A stretch of 64,000 nucleotides of DNA from Pseudomonas sputi (GTDB lineage: Bacteria > Pseudomonadota > Gammaproteobacteria > Pseudomonadales > Pseudomonadaceae). The translations under genes and the position numbers were made by a program. The stretch is from contig NZ_BQHI01000013.1 in NCBI RefSeq assembly GCF_021603585.1, positions 62,001 to 126,000 on the forward strand, written 5' to 3'. Positions 34,707-45,931 of the stretch are shown here, piece after piece. Numbering within the stretch: position 1 is the first letter of the stretch; each line of letters starts with the position of its first letter. The notes beneath the pieces are model-generated. The model was not told the origin of the DNA. It did not search any database and saw nothing but the letters and a program-made list of their open reading frames with translations.

Positions 34707-34737
34707 GATCGTTCCCACGCTCTGCGAGGGAACGATC
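34707..34737. repeat. Intergenic inverted repeat, TTCCCACGC family
   Basis: GATCGTTCCC and GGGAACGATC are perfect 10-bp arms between the convergent sulfatase and dioxygenase genes. It may terminate both transcripts. Confidence 0.75.
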
Positions 34738-34761
34738 AGCGAAGCCAGCGGTGAGGCCCGA

Positions 34762-35682
34762 TCAGACGCCGACGATTTCAGCGCCTTTGATGGTCTGACT
34801 ACGCTGCCCATTCGCCCCGACCGGCACTTCCCCTCTGAGCGTCACCCGACGCACCACCCGATCCTGAGTGCCGTAGTCATCAATCGCATAATGCTGCGTC
34901 GAACGGTTATCCCAGATCGCCACATCACCGGCCTTCCAGCGCCAGCGCACGACGTTCTCCTGGCGAATCACATGGCTCTGCAACAAGCCGAACAGGTGCG
35001 CCGAATCAGCCTGGGAATAACCCTTGATGCGCTTGACGAAATGCCCCAGCAGCAAGCTCTTTTCGCCGCTGATCGGGTGTACCCGGACCACCGGGTGCTC
35101 GGTCTCGTAGACGGTCGAGGTGAAAATCTTGCGATAGCGCTCAAGCTTCTCCGCCGATACGTCCGGCTTCACGGCGGCGTAGTCGTATTCGTTGCTGTGG
35201 ACGGCCACCAGTTTGTCCGCCAGTTCGCGCAGCTCGGTCGGCAGTTCGTTGTACGCCGTCGCGGTGTTCGCCCACAGCGTATCGCCACCGAACGCCGGGG
35301 CCACCACCGAACGCAGGATCGAGGCCTTCGGGTAGGCATCGACGAAGGTGACGTCGGTGTGCCAGGAGTTGGCGCGCTGCCCTTCGGCGCCGTCCAGTTC
35401 CAGCAGATAACGAGTGCCCTCGCGGGACGGCACGGTCGGGTGCGCCACCGGCTCGCCGAGCAGATGCGCAAAGGCTTCCTGACGCTGATCGTCGAGCTGG
35501 GTCTGCTCGCGAAAGAACACCACCTTGTACAGGATCAGCGCCTGTTGAATGGCTTCAACCGTCGCGGCATCCAGCTCACCGGACAGCTGCACGCCACGGA
35601 TTTCGGCGCCGATACGACCGGCCACCGGATGAATGTCCAGCGCGTGGACAGCGGGTTTTACAGCGAGTGCGGCATTGCTCAT
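34762..35682 (-). CDS. atsK: TauD/AtsK-family Fe(II)/2-oxoglutarate dioxygenase (oxygenative alkylsulfatase)
   Basis: A 306-residue enzyme of the taurine dioxygenase family. The iron ligands are visible as NSWHTDVTF (H and D) and the distal histidine in STQHYAIDDYG. RVVRRVTLRGE carries the 2-oxoglutarate-binding arginine. AtsK of P. putida hydroxylates alkyl sulfates, releasing sulfate and an aldehyde. The context with atsRBC and atsA favours AtsK over TauD, which normally sits in tauABCD. It has no cysteine and no methionine after the start. Divergent from the LysR gene at 35863. Confidence 0.82.
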   Translation of the reverse strand: MSNAALAVKPAVHALDIHPVAGRIGAEIRGVQLSGELDAATVEAIQQALILYKVVFFREQTQLDDQRQEAFAHLLGEPVAHPTVPSREGTRYLLELDGAEGQRANSWHTDVTFVDAYPKASILRSVVAPAFGGDTLWANTATAYNELPTELRELADKLVAVHSNEYDYAAVKPDVSAEKLERYRKIFTSTVYETEHPVVRVHPISGEKSLLLGHFVKRIKGYSQADSAHLFGLLQSHVIRQENVVRWRWKAGDVAIWDNRSTQHYAIDDYGTQDRVVRRVTLRGEVPVGANGQRSQTIKGAEIVGV

Positions 35683-35772
35683 GGGTAGACCCTCATCGAC
35701 TGCTTGCGGTTGGACGGCAGCGAAACAACGCTCTATCTATATTCCATTTACATCTAATAGATATCTACATGC

Positions 35773-35808
35773 TTCGTTGACGGAATAAGAGCTTGCATTT
35801 AAAACCTC
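35773..35808. promoter_or_regulatory. AT-rich GGAATAAG motif between atsK and LysR genes
   Basis: TTCGTTGACGGAATAAGA then GCTTGCATTTAAAACCT, closely matching the patch at 26107-26148 in sequence and spacing. It is a possible CysB-type activator site for the divergent pair. Confidence 0.4.
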
Positions 35809-35824
35809 AAGCAACCTCGTCGCA

Positions 35825-35864
35825 AATGCCTTCGAGCTATTTTTAGGATGCCGGAAAAGCATAT
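35825..35864. promoter_or_regulatory. 40-bp composite element, copy 3, overlapping the second LysR start
   Basis: Left part AATGCCTTCG, centre CTATTTTTAGGATGC, right part AAAGCATAT, again 40 bases. The last bases coincide with the ATG at 35863. Part of its likeness to copy 1 could be common ancestry of the two paralogous regulator genes rather than operator conservation. Confidence 0.55.
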
Positions 35865-36783
35865 GGATCTTCGCCAGTTGCGCTACTTCATCGCCCTCAA
35901 CGAACACCGCAGTTTTGTCCGCGCGGCCGACGCCATGGGCATCACTCAACCGGCGTTCAGCCGCAGCATTCAAGGGCTGGAGCAGGAGTTCGGCTGCGTG
36001 CTGGTGGATCGCGGCAACAAGGATCTGCGCCCCACTCCCGAGGGCCAGGTGGTGCTGCAACACGCCCTGACGCTGGTGCAGGGCGCGGCATTGCTCAGCG
36101 CCGAAGTGACGCAGATGACCAAGCTCGATGCCGGCGAACTGCACTTCGGTTGCGGCCCGGCGCCGGCGGTGAAACTGGTGCCGGACGCGGTGGCGCAATT
36201 CATCAATGCGCACCCGAAAGTGCGCACCTGCTTTCAGGTGGATAACTGGGAAAAGCTCAGCCGCGCCCTGAGCCGCGAGGAGATCGAATTCTTTATCGCC
36301 GACATTCGCCATTTCGAATCCGACCCGAATTTCCAGACCCAGCCGCTGACGCCCAAACGCGGGGTGTTTTTCTGTCGGCCGGGGCATCCGCTGCTGGCCA
36401 AGGAAAGCTTGTCGACCAACGACATGTTCGACTACCCGCTGGCGACCACGCTGATCCCGCCAGGCATTCGCAAACTGCTGGCGAATCTCAGCGGACGGAT
36501 CGATTTCTCACCGACCATCGAGACCGAGCATTTTCCGGCGCTGGTGAAAGTGGTGCTGCAATCCAACGCAATCGGCGTGGGCACCGAAGAGGCGTTTGTC
36601 GAAGATATCGCCCAGGGCTCGCTGGCACCGCTGCACTGGCGCAATCTGCCGCAGAACCTGGAAAGCATGAATGCGCGGTGCGGGATTGTGAGTCGCACGG
36701 GATTCCGGCTGTCACCGGCGGCGCGGGCGATGATCGAGACGCTGGTGGCGGTGGATAAACAGCAGATCGGCGTCGCGGTTTGA
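35863..36783 (+). CDS. LysR-type regulator, paralogue of the 31947 gene
   Basis: A 306-residue LysR protein with helix-turn-helix MDLRQLRYFIALNEHRSFVR and ITQPAFSRSIQGLEQEFGC and effector domain beginning LHFGCGPAPAVKLVPDAV. It is visibly similar to the regulator at 31947 along its whole length, including GCGPAPA and the FEFF/IEFFIAD-RHFE segments. The ATG at 35863 has GGAAAA upstream; an in-frame ATG at 35848 would add MPEKH. Divergent from atsK and convergent with atsR, it may control either. It shares the 40-bp element at its start. Confidence 0.82.
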   Translation: MDLRQLRYFIALNEHRSFVRAADAMGITQPAFSRSIQGLEQEFGCVLVDRGNKDLRPTPEGQVVLQHALTLVQGAALLSAEVTQMTKLDAGELHFGCGPAPAVKLVPDAVAQFINAHPKVRTCFQVDNWEKLSRALSREEIEFFIADIRHFESDPNFQTQPLTPKRGVFFCRPGHPLLAKESLSTNDMFDYPLATTLIPPGIRKLLANLSGRIDFSPTIETEHFPALVKVVLQSNAIGVGTEEAFVEDIAQGSLAPLHWRNLPQNLESMNARCGIVSRTGFRLSPAARAMIETLVAVDKQQIGVAV

Positions 36784-36784
36784 G

Positions 36785-36815
36785 GGTCATTCCCACGCTC
36801 GGCGCGGGAATGACC
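36785..36815. repeat. Intergenic inverted repeat, TTCCCACGC family
   Basis: GGTCATTCCC and GGGAATGACC arms between the convergent LysR and atsR genes; a likely transcription end for both. Confidence 0.75.
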
Positions 36816-36822
36816 GCATGAC

Positions 36823-37836
36823 TCAGAGCTTCGCAGCCGCCAGCTCAGGCGCCACCCACTCGTTCACCTTGAACGGCTTGCGAATCAGCTTCTGCTGCGC
36901 CGCCAGATCGACCTTGCCCTGCAGGTTCTGAAGGAACAGCGGATCCAGTGTCGACGGGAATACTTCACTCAGGTTCTGATCCTTCAGATCCTGGGTGAGG
37001 ATCACCGATGGATAGCTCGCCAGCCCCGACACAAGCTGCACATAGGCGTCCTTGTTGCTGTCCTGCGTCAACCACTCCACCGCCTGCTGCTGCGCCTTGA
37101 GCAGTTTCGCCACGGCTTGCGGATGCCCGTCGACAAACTTGCCGGTGCCCACCAGCACCGACTGCACACTGCCGGCGCCGCCTAGGTCTTTGGTGTTAAG
37201 CGGCAACTCGGCCAGGCCTTTGGCCTGCAACGCGGTCAGCCCGGAGCTGCCCCATGACGCATCAATCTGCTTCGCCGCCAGCGCAGCAACTGCTGCGTTG
37301 AAATCGAGGTTGATGACTTTCACATCCTTCTCGCTCAAGCCCACGCTGGCCAGCGCCGCATCGAACGACAATTGGGTAGCAGTGCCGCGGAAGATCGCCA
37401 CGCGCTTGCCCTTGAGATCCTGCAACGTCTTGATCCCCGAACCCGGCACCACGCCCAGGTATTGCTTTACACCGCGGGCACTGGCGCTGAGCAGGCGCGT
37501 ATCCAGTCCGTTGGATTTGCCGATGATGGCCGCCAGATCTCCGAGATAGGCCAGGTCAACCTGGCCGTTGGCGAACGCTTCGTTGATCACAGGTCCAGCG
37601 CCCTTGAAGAAACTCCACTGAATCTTGATGCCCTGATCGGCGAAGGCTTTTTCGAAGATCTGTTGATCGCGCAACACGTCCACGATGCCCCCGCCGCTGT
37701 GCTGGGTACCGGCGCTCAGATCAGGCACGGCAATCCTGATTTCCTTGAGCTCGTCGGCCTGGGCAGAAAACGCCAGCAGCCCCGCCAGCGCCGGCACGGC
37801 AAACAGACTGATGACACGTTTGAAAGGAATGTTCAT
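36823..37836 (-). CDS. atsR: Sulfate-ester/sulfonate ABC transporter binding protein
   Basis: A 337-residue periplasmic binding protein. Signal peptide MNIPFKRVISLFAVPALAGL ends near SAQA. The mature part, LKEIRIAVPDLSAGTQHSGGG and FKGAGPVINEAFANGQVDLAYLGDLAAIIGK, follows the SsuA/AtsR sulfonate-binding family. It contains no cysteine and no methionine after the start. Its permease and ATPase genes (atsB, atsC) are divergent at 38147, as in the P. putida atsRBC arrangement where the importer supports growth on sulfate esters. The 310-base intergenic region holds two regulatory-looking elements. Confidence 0.82.
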   Translation of the reverse strand: MNIPFKRVISLFAVPALAGLLAFSAQADELKEIRIAVPDLSAGTQHSGGGIVDVLRDQQIFEKAFADQGIKIQWSFFKGAGPVINEAFANGQVDLAYLGDLAAIIGKSNGLDTRLLSASARGVKQYLGVVPGSGIKTLQDLKGKRVAIFRGTATQLSFDAALASVGLSEKDVKVINLDFNAAVAALAAKQIDASWGSSGLTALQAKGLAELPLNTKDLGGAGSVQSVLVGTGKFVDGHPQAVAKLLKAQQQAVEWLTQDSNKDAYVQLVSGLASYPSVILTQDLKDQNLSEVFPSTLDPLFLQNLQGKVDLAAQQKLIRKPFKVNEWVAPELAAAKL

Positions 37837-37893
37837 GGGTACGGCTCCTGATTACGACGGGCATTGAGGAGCCGAAAGTAGGCACATTCCGCA

Positions 37894-37942
37894 TTAGCGT
37901 TTAAATACTTAAAAAGCACATTTTTATAGCTTTTAACGCTAA
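37894..37942. promoter_or_regulatory. Inverted repeat TTAGCGTT/AACGCTAA upstream of atsR
   Basis: Perfect 8-bp arms separated by 33 bases of AT-rich sequence (extended arms agree at 10 of 12). It lies 58-106 bases upstream of atsR. Wide spacing suits two dimers of a LysR-type regulator such as CysB. Confidence 0.4.
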
Positions 37943-37969
37943 GCCATAGTCCGAAGGACCTGTAGATCG

Positions 37970-38009
37970 ATATGCATGCAGAGCATCAAAAATATTCTCC
38001 GAATGCATT
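37970..38009. promoter_or_regulatory. 40-bp composite element, copy 2 (reverse orientation), before atsB
   Basis: Read on the minus strand: left AATGCATTCG, centre ATATTTTTGATGC, right ATGCATAT, 40 bases. It is the copy closest to copy 1, sharing the complete left, centre and right blocks, but stands in front of genes that are not regulators. It is 138 bases upstream of atsB and 134 upstream of atsR. Confidence 0.6.
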
Positions 38010-38146
38010 GGATGCGCATGGGCTGGAGGCCTTAAATGGTCTGGCTTATCTCCCAATAGCATTGAATTGAAGTTTTATATATCTAATTTGCATACCGCAC
38101 TTCCATGAAGGCAGGCCTGCCTGCAACCCGACAACGGAGGTCACCC

Positions 38147-39741
38147 ATGGCCCGACAATCCCTGCTCAGCCTGCCGCTGCCCGCACCACCGCTGAAAGCA
38201 CGGCGCTCATGGCCAAGCCTTGGCCAGCGCCTGCTGCCGTGGCTGTTGCCCCTCACCCTGTTCGCCCTGTGGTGGCTGGCGGCGCGCAATCAATGGATGA
38301 GCGAACAGATCCTGCCGGCGCCGTCACTGGTGTGGAACAGCGCGATCGAGTTGTCTCAGGGCGAGTTATGGAGTCACTTGTGGATCAGCCTGCAACGGTT
38401 GTTCTGGGGACTGCTGGCAGGCGTTACCGCCGGCGCGGTGCTCGGTGCGGCGCTGGGCTTCAGCCGTCGCCTTGAACGCTTGATCTTCCCGACCTTCGCC
38501 GGCCTGGCCCAGGTGCCGACGCTGGCGTGGATTCCGCTGTTCATGGTGTTTTTCGGCATCGGCGAAACGCTGAAACTGGTGGTGCTGATCAAGGCCATCG
38601 TGGTGCCGGTGACCCTGCACACGCTGGTCGGCGTGCGCGATGCGCAACCGAAACTGCGTGAAGCCGCCGCCGTGTTGCGCCTGCCGCCACGCCTGTTGAT
38701 CCGCCGACTGGTACTGCCCGCCGCCCTGCCGGCGTTCATGGCCGGCGTGCGTCTGGCACTCGCCGCTGGCTGGACTTCATTGCTCGCGGTGGAGCTGCTG
38801 GCCTCCAGCGAAGGCATCGGTTACCTGATGGTCTGGGCGCGTCAGCTGTTCATGCTCGACATCGTCTTCGTGTGCATCGTCGTAATCGGCCTGATCGGCG
38901 TGGCGATGGATCGCGGCATCGGTCTGCTGGACAGGAAACTGGTGCACTGGCCGCACCCGGCCACGGCGGAAATTCGTCGCGGCCCGCGCTACGAAGGCTG
39001 GCAGCGCGTACAGCCGTGGCTGCTGCCACTGGCGCTGTTTGCCCTGTGGCAACTGGCGGTCGACCAGCAATGGATCGATGCCAACATTCTGGTCAGCCCG
39101 TGGGTGGTGCTTGAGGCGACGAAAAACGGATTGCTCGACGGCACGTTGATTTCGGGCATGGCCCTGAGCCTGGGCCGCACCCTCGGCGGCCTGTTGATTG
39201 GCGGCGGCCTCGGCCTCGTGCTGGGTTTGCTGCTGGGTCTGTCGCGCACCAGCGAACGCGTACTCGGCCCGACCCTCGCCGCCCTGCGCCAGATTGCGAT
39301 TTTCGCCTGGGTGCCGCTGCTCACCGCCTGGTTCGGCCTGGGCGAACTGGCCAAGTGGGTGTTCGTCGCCCTCGCCGCGTTCTTTCCATTGTTTGTCGCG
39401 ACTCAACGCAGCGTCGCCAACCTCTCACCACAGCTCAACGAAGCCGCGAAGGTCCTGCGGCTGAGCCTCGGCCAGCGCCTGCGTCGATTGGTGTTGCCGG
39501 GCGCTGCACCGGGGATTTTCGCCGGCCTGCGTCTGAGCCTGATCTACGCCTGGCTCGGCACCATCGGCGCCGAATATTTCATGCCGTCCAACGGCGGCAT
39601 CGGCAGCCAGATGATCGGCGCCCAACAACTGCTGCGCATGGACCTGATCATGGCCGGGATGCTGCTGGTCGGCCTCACCGGCGCCCTGCTCAACCTCATT
39701 GGCCAACGCCTTGAAATCCGCGCCACCCGCTGGAGACACGC

Positions 39742-39745
<4 letters not shown>
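38147..39745 (+). CDS. atsB: Sulfate-ester ABC permease with two fused permease domains
   Basis: A 532-residue inner-membrane protein that contains two complete SsuC-type permease domains in tandem. Each starts with a similar WLLPLTLFALWWLAA/WLLPLALFALWQLAV helix and a DILPAPSLVW or NILVSPWVVL loop, and each has its own EAA loop (LREAAAVLRLPPRLLIRRLVLPAALP; LNEAAKVLRLSLGQRLRRLVLPGAAP). The single chain thus replaces the usual homodimer, as in AtsB of P. putida. The start at 38147 was chosen from GGAGG 6 bases upstream rather than the ATG at 38105. It overlaps atsC by 4 bases. Confidence 0.85.
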
Positions 39746-42182
<2,437 letters not shown>

Positions 42183-42235
42183 GGGTAGCTGACGCAACGC
42201 TATCGCCGGTTGGCCGGCAATAGCCTCGGATACCT

Positions 42236-43309
42236 TCAAGCCTGAGCCGTCTGCACTTCTTTCTGCTGGACTTCTTCCTTGCGAACAAACCGGTTCGCCC
42301 GCCCGAACGTCCCGAAATCATTGAACCTGACGCCCATCTCCCGCATCACCTTATGCGCCACCGGTACCGTCAACTGGCGAATGTAAAACGGCTCCTTCAC
42401 CACAAAATGATGAATCCCGTGACTGCTGCCGAAGTTGAAGCAGAACGCCTGCAACGGCCACAGCCACCACGGGTTCAACACCTGGCACTGCTGAAGGACA
42501 TTACCCGGTTCCACATCCCCGTAGTAATGCATGTTCGAACTGATGAAGTGCAGGCAAAAGGTGCGCAACACGTTCGGGCCAATGATCACCACGGCGGCGA
42601 TATCGATGACCTGCATCACCGCCAGTGTGGTCGCTGACCATTCAATCGGCGAGCCCATCAGGTAGGCGATCCCGTTGGCGGCATGGAACCCGAGAAACAC
42701 ATACCACGCGCCCCAATGCACTAGCGCCAACGGTGCGTACACCTTCAGCGTGCGTTTGATGATGCTGAACTTGTGCGCCCAGGTCTTGGCCCGCAGCATG
42801 CGGATGAACGCCGACATCACGTTGTCCCCGACCATCAGCAACCGCGCAAAACCCCAGGGCTCGCCGTTGGTGATCGCCCGTTCTTCCATGTCGGCTTCGG
42901 TGCCGGACACCTTGTGATGATTGAGGTGCAAATGACGGCGAATCCACGGGTTGATCGTGCTCGGCCGCGCCAGCCATACCAGCCCCATCATCAGGTTGTG
43001 CGGCACGCGCTGTTTGCGGAAATACATGCTGTGGATCAGGTCGTGTTCGAGTTCGTGGGTCAGCGAAGCGAAAAACGCGTTGAGCAACAGGCACGCCCAC
43101 CAGGCCATGTGCCCGGTGATATAGAGCGCCGCCGAACCGATCATCCCGGCCAGGGCAAACGCCAAAATCCCCGCGCCGAGGGCGTCCTGATGCTGGAGAA
43201 TCGGGTAGCGCTCGCGCAGCTCGACGCCTTTGGCCAGCACCACTTCGCGAATATGCGCTGATCGCTGGGCAGCATTGTGTCGCTGGGGACTTGCAGAAGT
43301 ACGGTCCAT
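42236..43309 (-). CDS. Membrane fatty acid desaturase
   Basis: A 357-residue integral-membrane di-iron desaturase/hydroxylase. The histidine boxes are HELEHDLIH, HLHLNHH and the C-terminal SSHGIHH, flanked by hydrophobic segments near residues 45-85 and 185-245. Such enzymes insert double bonds into phospholipid acyl chains or act on related lipids. It is divergent from the AraC-type regulator at 43410, which is a likely controller. It differs in sequence from the DesA-type desaturase at 55451. Substrate and position specificity unknown. Confidence 0.82.
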   Translation of the reverse strand: MDRTSASPQRHNAAQRSAHIREVVLAKGVELRERYPILQHQDALGAGILAFALAGMIGSAALYITGHMAWWACLLLNAFFASLTHELEHDLIHSMYFRKQRVPHNLMMGLVWLARPSTINPWIRRHLHLNHHKVSGTEADMEERAITNGEPWGFARLLMVGDNVMSAFIRMLRAKTWAHKFSIIKRTLKVYAPLALVHWGAWYVFLGFHAANGIAYLMGSPIEWSATTLAVMQVIDIAAVVIIGPNVLRTFCLHFISSNMHYYGDVEPGNVLQQCQVLNPWWLWPLQAFCFNFGSSHGIHHFVVKEPFYIRQLTVPVAHKVMREMGVRFNDFGTFGRANRFVRKEEVQQKEVQTAQA

Positions 43310-43409
43310 GCTTCCATCCTCTGGTTATTGATGTTCGCATCCTGCCCCGCGCAGGATCCGGACGCGGTAGCCGAGAACGCCAACCTGTTGACCGGAAGCG
43401 CCAATCAGC

Positions 43410-44414
43410 ATGAAGGAACCGACTTCTCTCGCCAGCTGGACCCGTGCCCTGCGCAAGCAACTCGACGCGCTGGGGCTGGACAGCACTGCCCTGTGCCAGC
43501 AGGCCGGGCTCGATCCGCAACTGATGGACGACCCGAATGCCCGCTATCCGTTGTCCGCGACCACCCGCCTGTGGGAAATCGCGGTACAGGTGAGCGGCGA
43601 TCCGGCGATCGGCTTGCGGGTGTCGCGGTTCGTCAGCCCCACGACCTTTCACGCGCTGGGCTATGCGTTAGTGGCCAGCGGCAGCCTGCGGGAAGTGTTC
43701 GAGCGGATCGTGCGTTATCACCAGGTGGTCAGCGACGCGCTGGAACTGGAGCTGACCCGCACTGAGGACCGCTACCGCTTTCGCCTGAAAATCCCCACCG
43801 CCAACCCGGCGCCCGCCTTCGAAGCCATCGACGCCTTCGCCGCGATCTACGTGCGCACCTGCCGCAATCGCCTGGGCCGCGACTACGCGCCGCTGGCGGT
43901 GTATCTACGTCGCCCGGAACCGACCGATGCGCATCAATGGCACAAGGTGTTCCGTTCGCCGGTGCATTTTTCCGCCGAAGAGGACCGCATCGAATTCGCC
44001 CTCACCGACTTCGACAGCCACCTCGACGACGCGAACCCGGAACTGGCCGAGCACAACGAAGCGGTACTCAAGCGCACTCTGGCCCAGCTCAAGCCCCTGA
44101 CCTGGGAGCGCAAGGTGCGTGACGCCATCGAAGAACAACTGCCCGAAGGCGAACCCAGCGCCGAACGCATCGCCCAGGCCCTGCACCTGAGCCTGCGCAG
44201 CCTGCAACGGCATCTGGCGGACGAGGGTTGTCGCTTCGATACGTTATTGAATGAAAGCCGCGAAAACCTCGCACTGCTGCACCTGCGCGATCCGCAATGC
44301 TCGCTGAGTGAGGTCAGTTACCTGCTGGGATTTGCCGACACCAGCAGCTTCAGTCGGGCGTTCAAACGCTGGACCGGGATGACGCCGGGGCAGTTTCGGG
44401 ATCAGTTGCGCTGA
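43410..44414 (+). CDS. AraC-family transcriptional regulator
   Basis: A 334-residue regulator with an N-terminal arabinose-binding-like effector domain (about residues 20-210; PTTFHALGYALVASGSLREV) and a C-terminal double helix-turn-helix (AERIAQALHLSLRSLQRHLA and VSYLLGFADTSSFSRAFKRW). This OruR/ArgR-like architecture is common in Pseudomonas. Divergent from the fatty acid desaturase gene with 100 bases between starts, so that gene is the obvious target. Inducer unknown. Confidence 0.83.
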   Translation: MKEPTSLASWTRALRKQLDALGLDSTALCQQAGLDPQLMDDPNARYPLSATTRLWEIAVQVSGDPAIGLRVSRFVSPTTFHALGYALVASGSLREVFERIVRYHQVVSDALELELTRTEDRYRFRLKIPTANPAPAFEAIDAFAAIYVRTCRNRLGRDYAPLAVYLRRPEPTDAHQWHKVFRSPVHFSAEEDRIEFALTDFDSHLDDANPELAEHNEAVLKRTLAQLKPLTWERKVRDAIEEQLPEGEPSAERIAQALHLSLRSLQRHLADEGCRFDTLLNESRENLALLHLRDPQCSLSEVSYLLGFADTSSFSRAFKRWTGMTPGQFRDQLR

Positions 44415-44447
44415 AGGGGCTGGAATTTGTACTGAATCGACCAGCCT

Positions 44448-44540
44448 CTTCGCGGGCAAGCCCGCTCCCACAAGGATTGGGGCGTACAGAAATCCGCGTC
44501 ACACCTCGACTACTGTGGGAGCGGGCTTGCCCGCGAAGAA
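44448..44540. repeat. Long inverted REP pair, 26-bp perfect arms
   Basis: Arms contain TTCGCGGGCAAGCCCGCTCC on one side and its complement on the other, 41 bases apart, between the convergent AraC and sensor kinase genes. Each arm is itself a Pseudomonas REP palindrome. It can form a very stable hairpin in both transcripts. Confidence 0.85.
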
Positions 44541-44545
44541 GCCAT

Positions 44546-45931
44546 TCAGATCGCTGCAAATCCAAGCTCAAAAACCGTACCCGTTGCACCACTGCTGACC
44601 CGCACCCGCCCCCCATGTAATTGCATGATCGACTGCACGATTGCCAGTCCCAATCCGCCGGAGTCTCCCGGTTCCGCGCGGGACGGGTCGACGCGGTAGA
44701 AGCGGTCGAACAGTTTGCCCAGGTGCTCATCCGCGATGACCGGGCCGACGTTGTGGACTTGCAGCCAGCACAGGCCTGGTTCATCGCGCCGGCGCAGGCG
44801 GATGACCGAACCGGCATCGGCATGGCGCACGGCGTTGGCCAACAGGTTGCCCAAGGCGCGTTGCAGCAGTTGCTGATCCGCCAGCAACTCTCCGCTGAAC
44901 GTGTTTTCGAGGCGGATTCCCCGGTCATCGGCCAGGGCTTCGAAGTAGTCGCACAACTCATCGCCGATGTCGTGCAACTTCAGCGTGCGCAGATCGAGTG
45001 CCCGTTCAGCCTGCTCTGCGCGAGCCAGGAACATCAGGTTCTCGGCCATGCGCTTGAGCCGTTCGAACTCGTCCATGTTCGACGCCAGCACCTCCTGATA
45101 CTCCGCACTGCTGCGTGGATGATTCAGAGCCTGTCCGTTGCTGGCGAGCAGCGTGTGCAGGGGCGTGCGGATTTCGTGGGCGAGGTCGGCGGAAAACTGT
45201 GAGAGGCGCTGGAAGCCGTCGTCCAGCCGCCCGAGCATGCCATTCAGCGCGAGCACCGGCTCCAGCAATTCCGCTGGCGTGCCGGCGGTAGGAACCCGTT
45301 GGTCGAGGCTGCGCAGGTCGATGCCGCGCAGCGCTTCACTCAGCTTGCGCAGAGGTCGCAAACCACGGCGCAACAGCACCAGGCCCAACGTGAAGGCGAG
45401 CACGGCGCCCAGGCCGACGACCAGATACAAGCGCAGGCGATAGCTGCCGAGCATTTGTTCACGCTCGCTCAGCACTTTGCCGGCGATCACGGTCAGTGAT
45501 TCACCGTTCGGGCCCTGGGCCTGACCCGACAACAGGGCCAGCTCGACACCGTCCGCCGCCTGCCAGGTCAACACATCGCGGCGTTGCGGCGGTTGATCCC
45601 GGGGGATGGCCTGCACGGGTGGCAATGCACGTTGGCGAGGGTTGATCGTGATCACATTCGAGCCGTCCGCGCGCTGCACCAGCAGCAAACTGTCGAGGTT
45701 GCCGAGCATGTTCTGGTACAGCCGTGGCCGGGCCTGCAAGGCGCCGAGGCTGTCGCTGTCGGCGAGCAACGCGCGCACCTGTTCCAGGCGACCGAGCAAG
45801 GCCATGTCGTCGCGCCAGGCGATTTCCGAGGCCAGCGAGCGATACAGGAACACGCCAATCACGCTGAGCACCAACGCGCAGACGGCGGCGAACGCCAGGG
45901 CCAGGCGCCAGGCGATGGATCTAGTGCGCAT
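44546..45931 (-). CDS. Sensor histidine kinase of the CusS/HprS type
   Basis: A 461-residue membrane kinase. Membrane segments lie near residues 9-31 and 170-190, enclosing a periplasmic sensor domain of about 135 residues. They are followed by HAMP, the dimerisation motif [18 protein letters not shown] with the phosphoacceptor histidine, and the ATPase boxes (N box [14 protein letters not shown]1 [10 protein letters not shown]2-like [10 protein letters not shown]). It overlaps the response-regulator gene by 11 bases. Family relatives sense copper or, in HprS (YedV), reactive oxygen/chlorine species; the linked hydroxyisourate hydrolase favours the latter. Confidence 0.85.
   Translation of the reverse strand: MRTRSIAWRLALAFAAVCALVLSVIGVFLYRSLASEIAWRDDMALLGRLEQVRALLADSDSLGALQARPRLYQNMLGNLDSLLLVQRADGSNVITINPRQRALPPVQAIPRDQPPQRRDVLTWQAADGVELALLSGQAQGPNGESLTVIAGKVLSEREQMLGSYRLRLYLVVGLGAVLAFTLGLVLLRRGLRPLRKLSEALRGIDLRSLDQRVPTAGTPAELLEPVLALNGMLGRLDDGFQRLSQFSADLAHEIRTPLHTLLASNGQALNHPRSSAEYQEVLASNMDEFERLKRMAENLMFLARAEQAERALDLRTLKLHDIGDELCDYFEALADDRGIRLENTFSGELLADQQLLQRALGNLLANAVRHADAGSVIRLRRRDEPGLCWLQVHNVGPVIADEHLGKLFDRFYRVDPSRAEPGDSGGLGLAIVQSIMQLHGGRVRVSSGATGTVFELGFAAI

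Larger units (their letters stand above)
37837..38146. other. 310-base divergent control region of atsR and atsB
   Basis: It contains, from left to right, an 8-bp perfect inverted repeat (TTAGCGTT at 37894-37901, AACGCTAA at 37935-37942) around an AT-rich core; the 40-bp element copy 2 at 37970-38009; ATGCATTGGATGCGCAT at 38003-38019; and an AT-rich patch (TTTTATATATCTAATTTGC) at about 38071-38089 that may hold the atsB promoter. A GGAGG ribosome-binding site precedes atsB. Confidence 0.6.

Noticed and set aside
36823-37836. Assigning the binding protein to taurine (tauA) with the dioxygenase as tauD
   Set aside because: The dioxygenase lies in a separate unit beside LysR genes, and a fused double permease with AtsA downstream fits atsRBC, not tauABCD.
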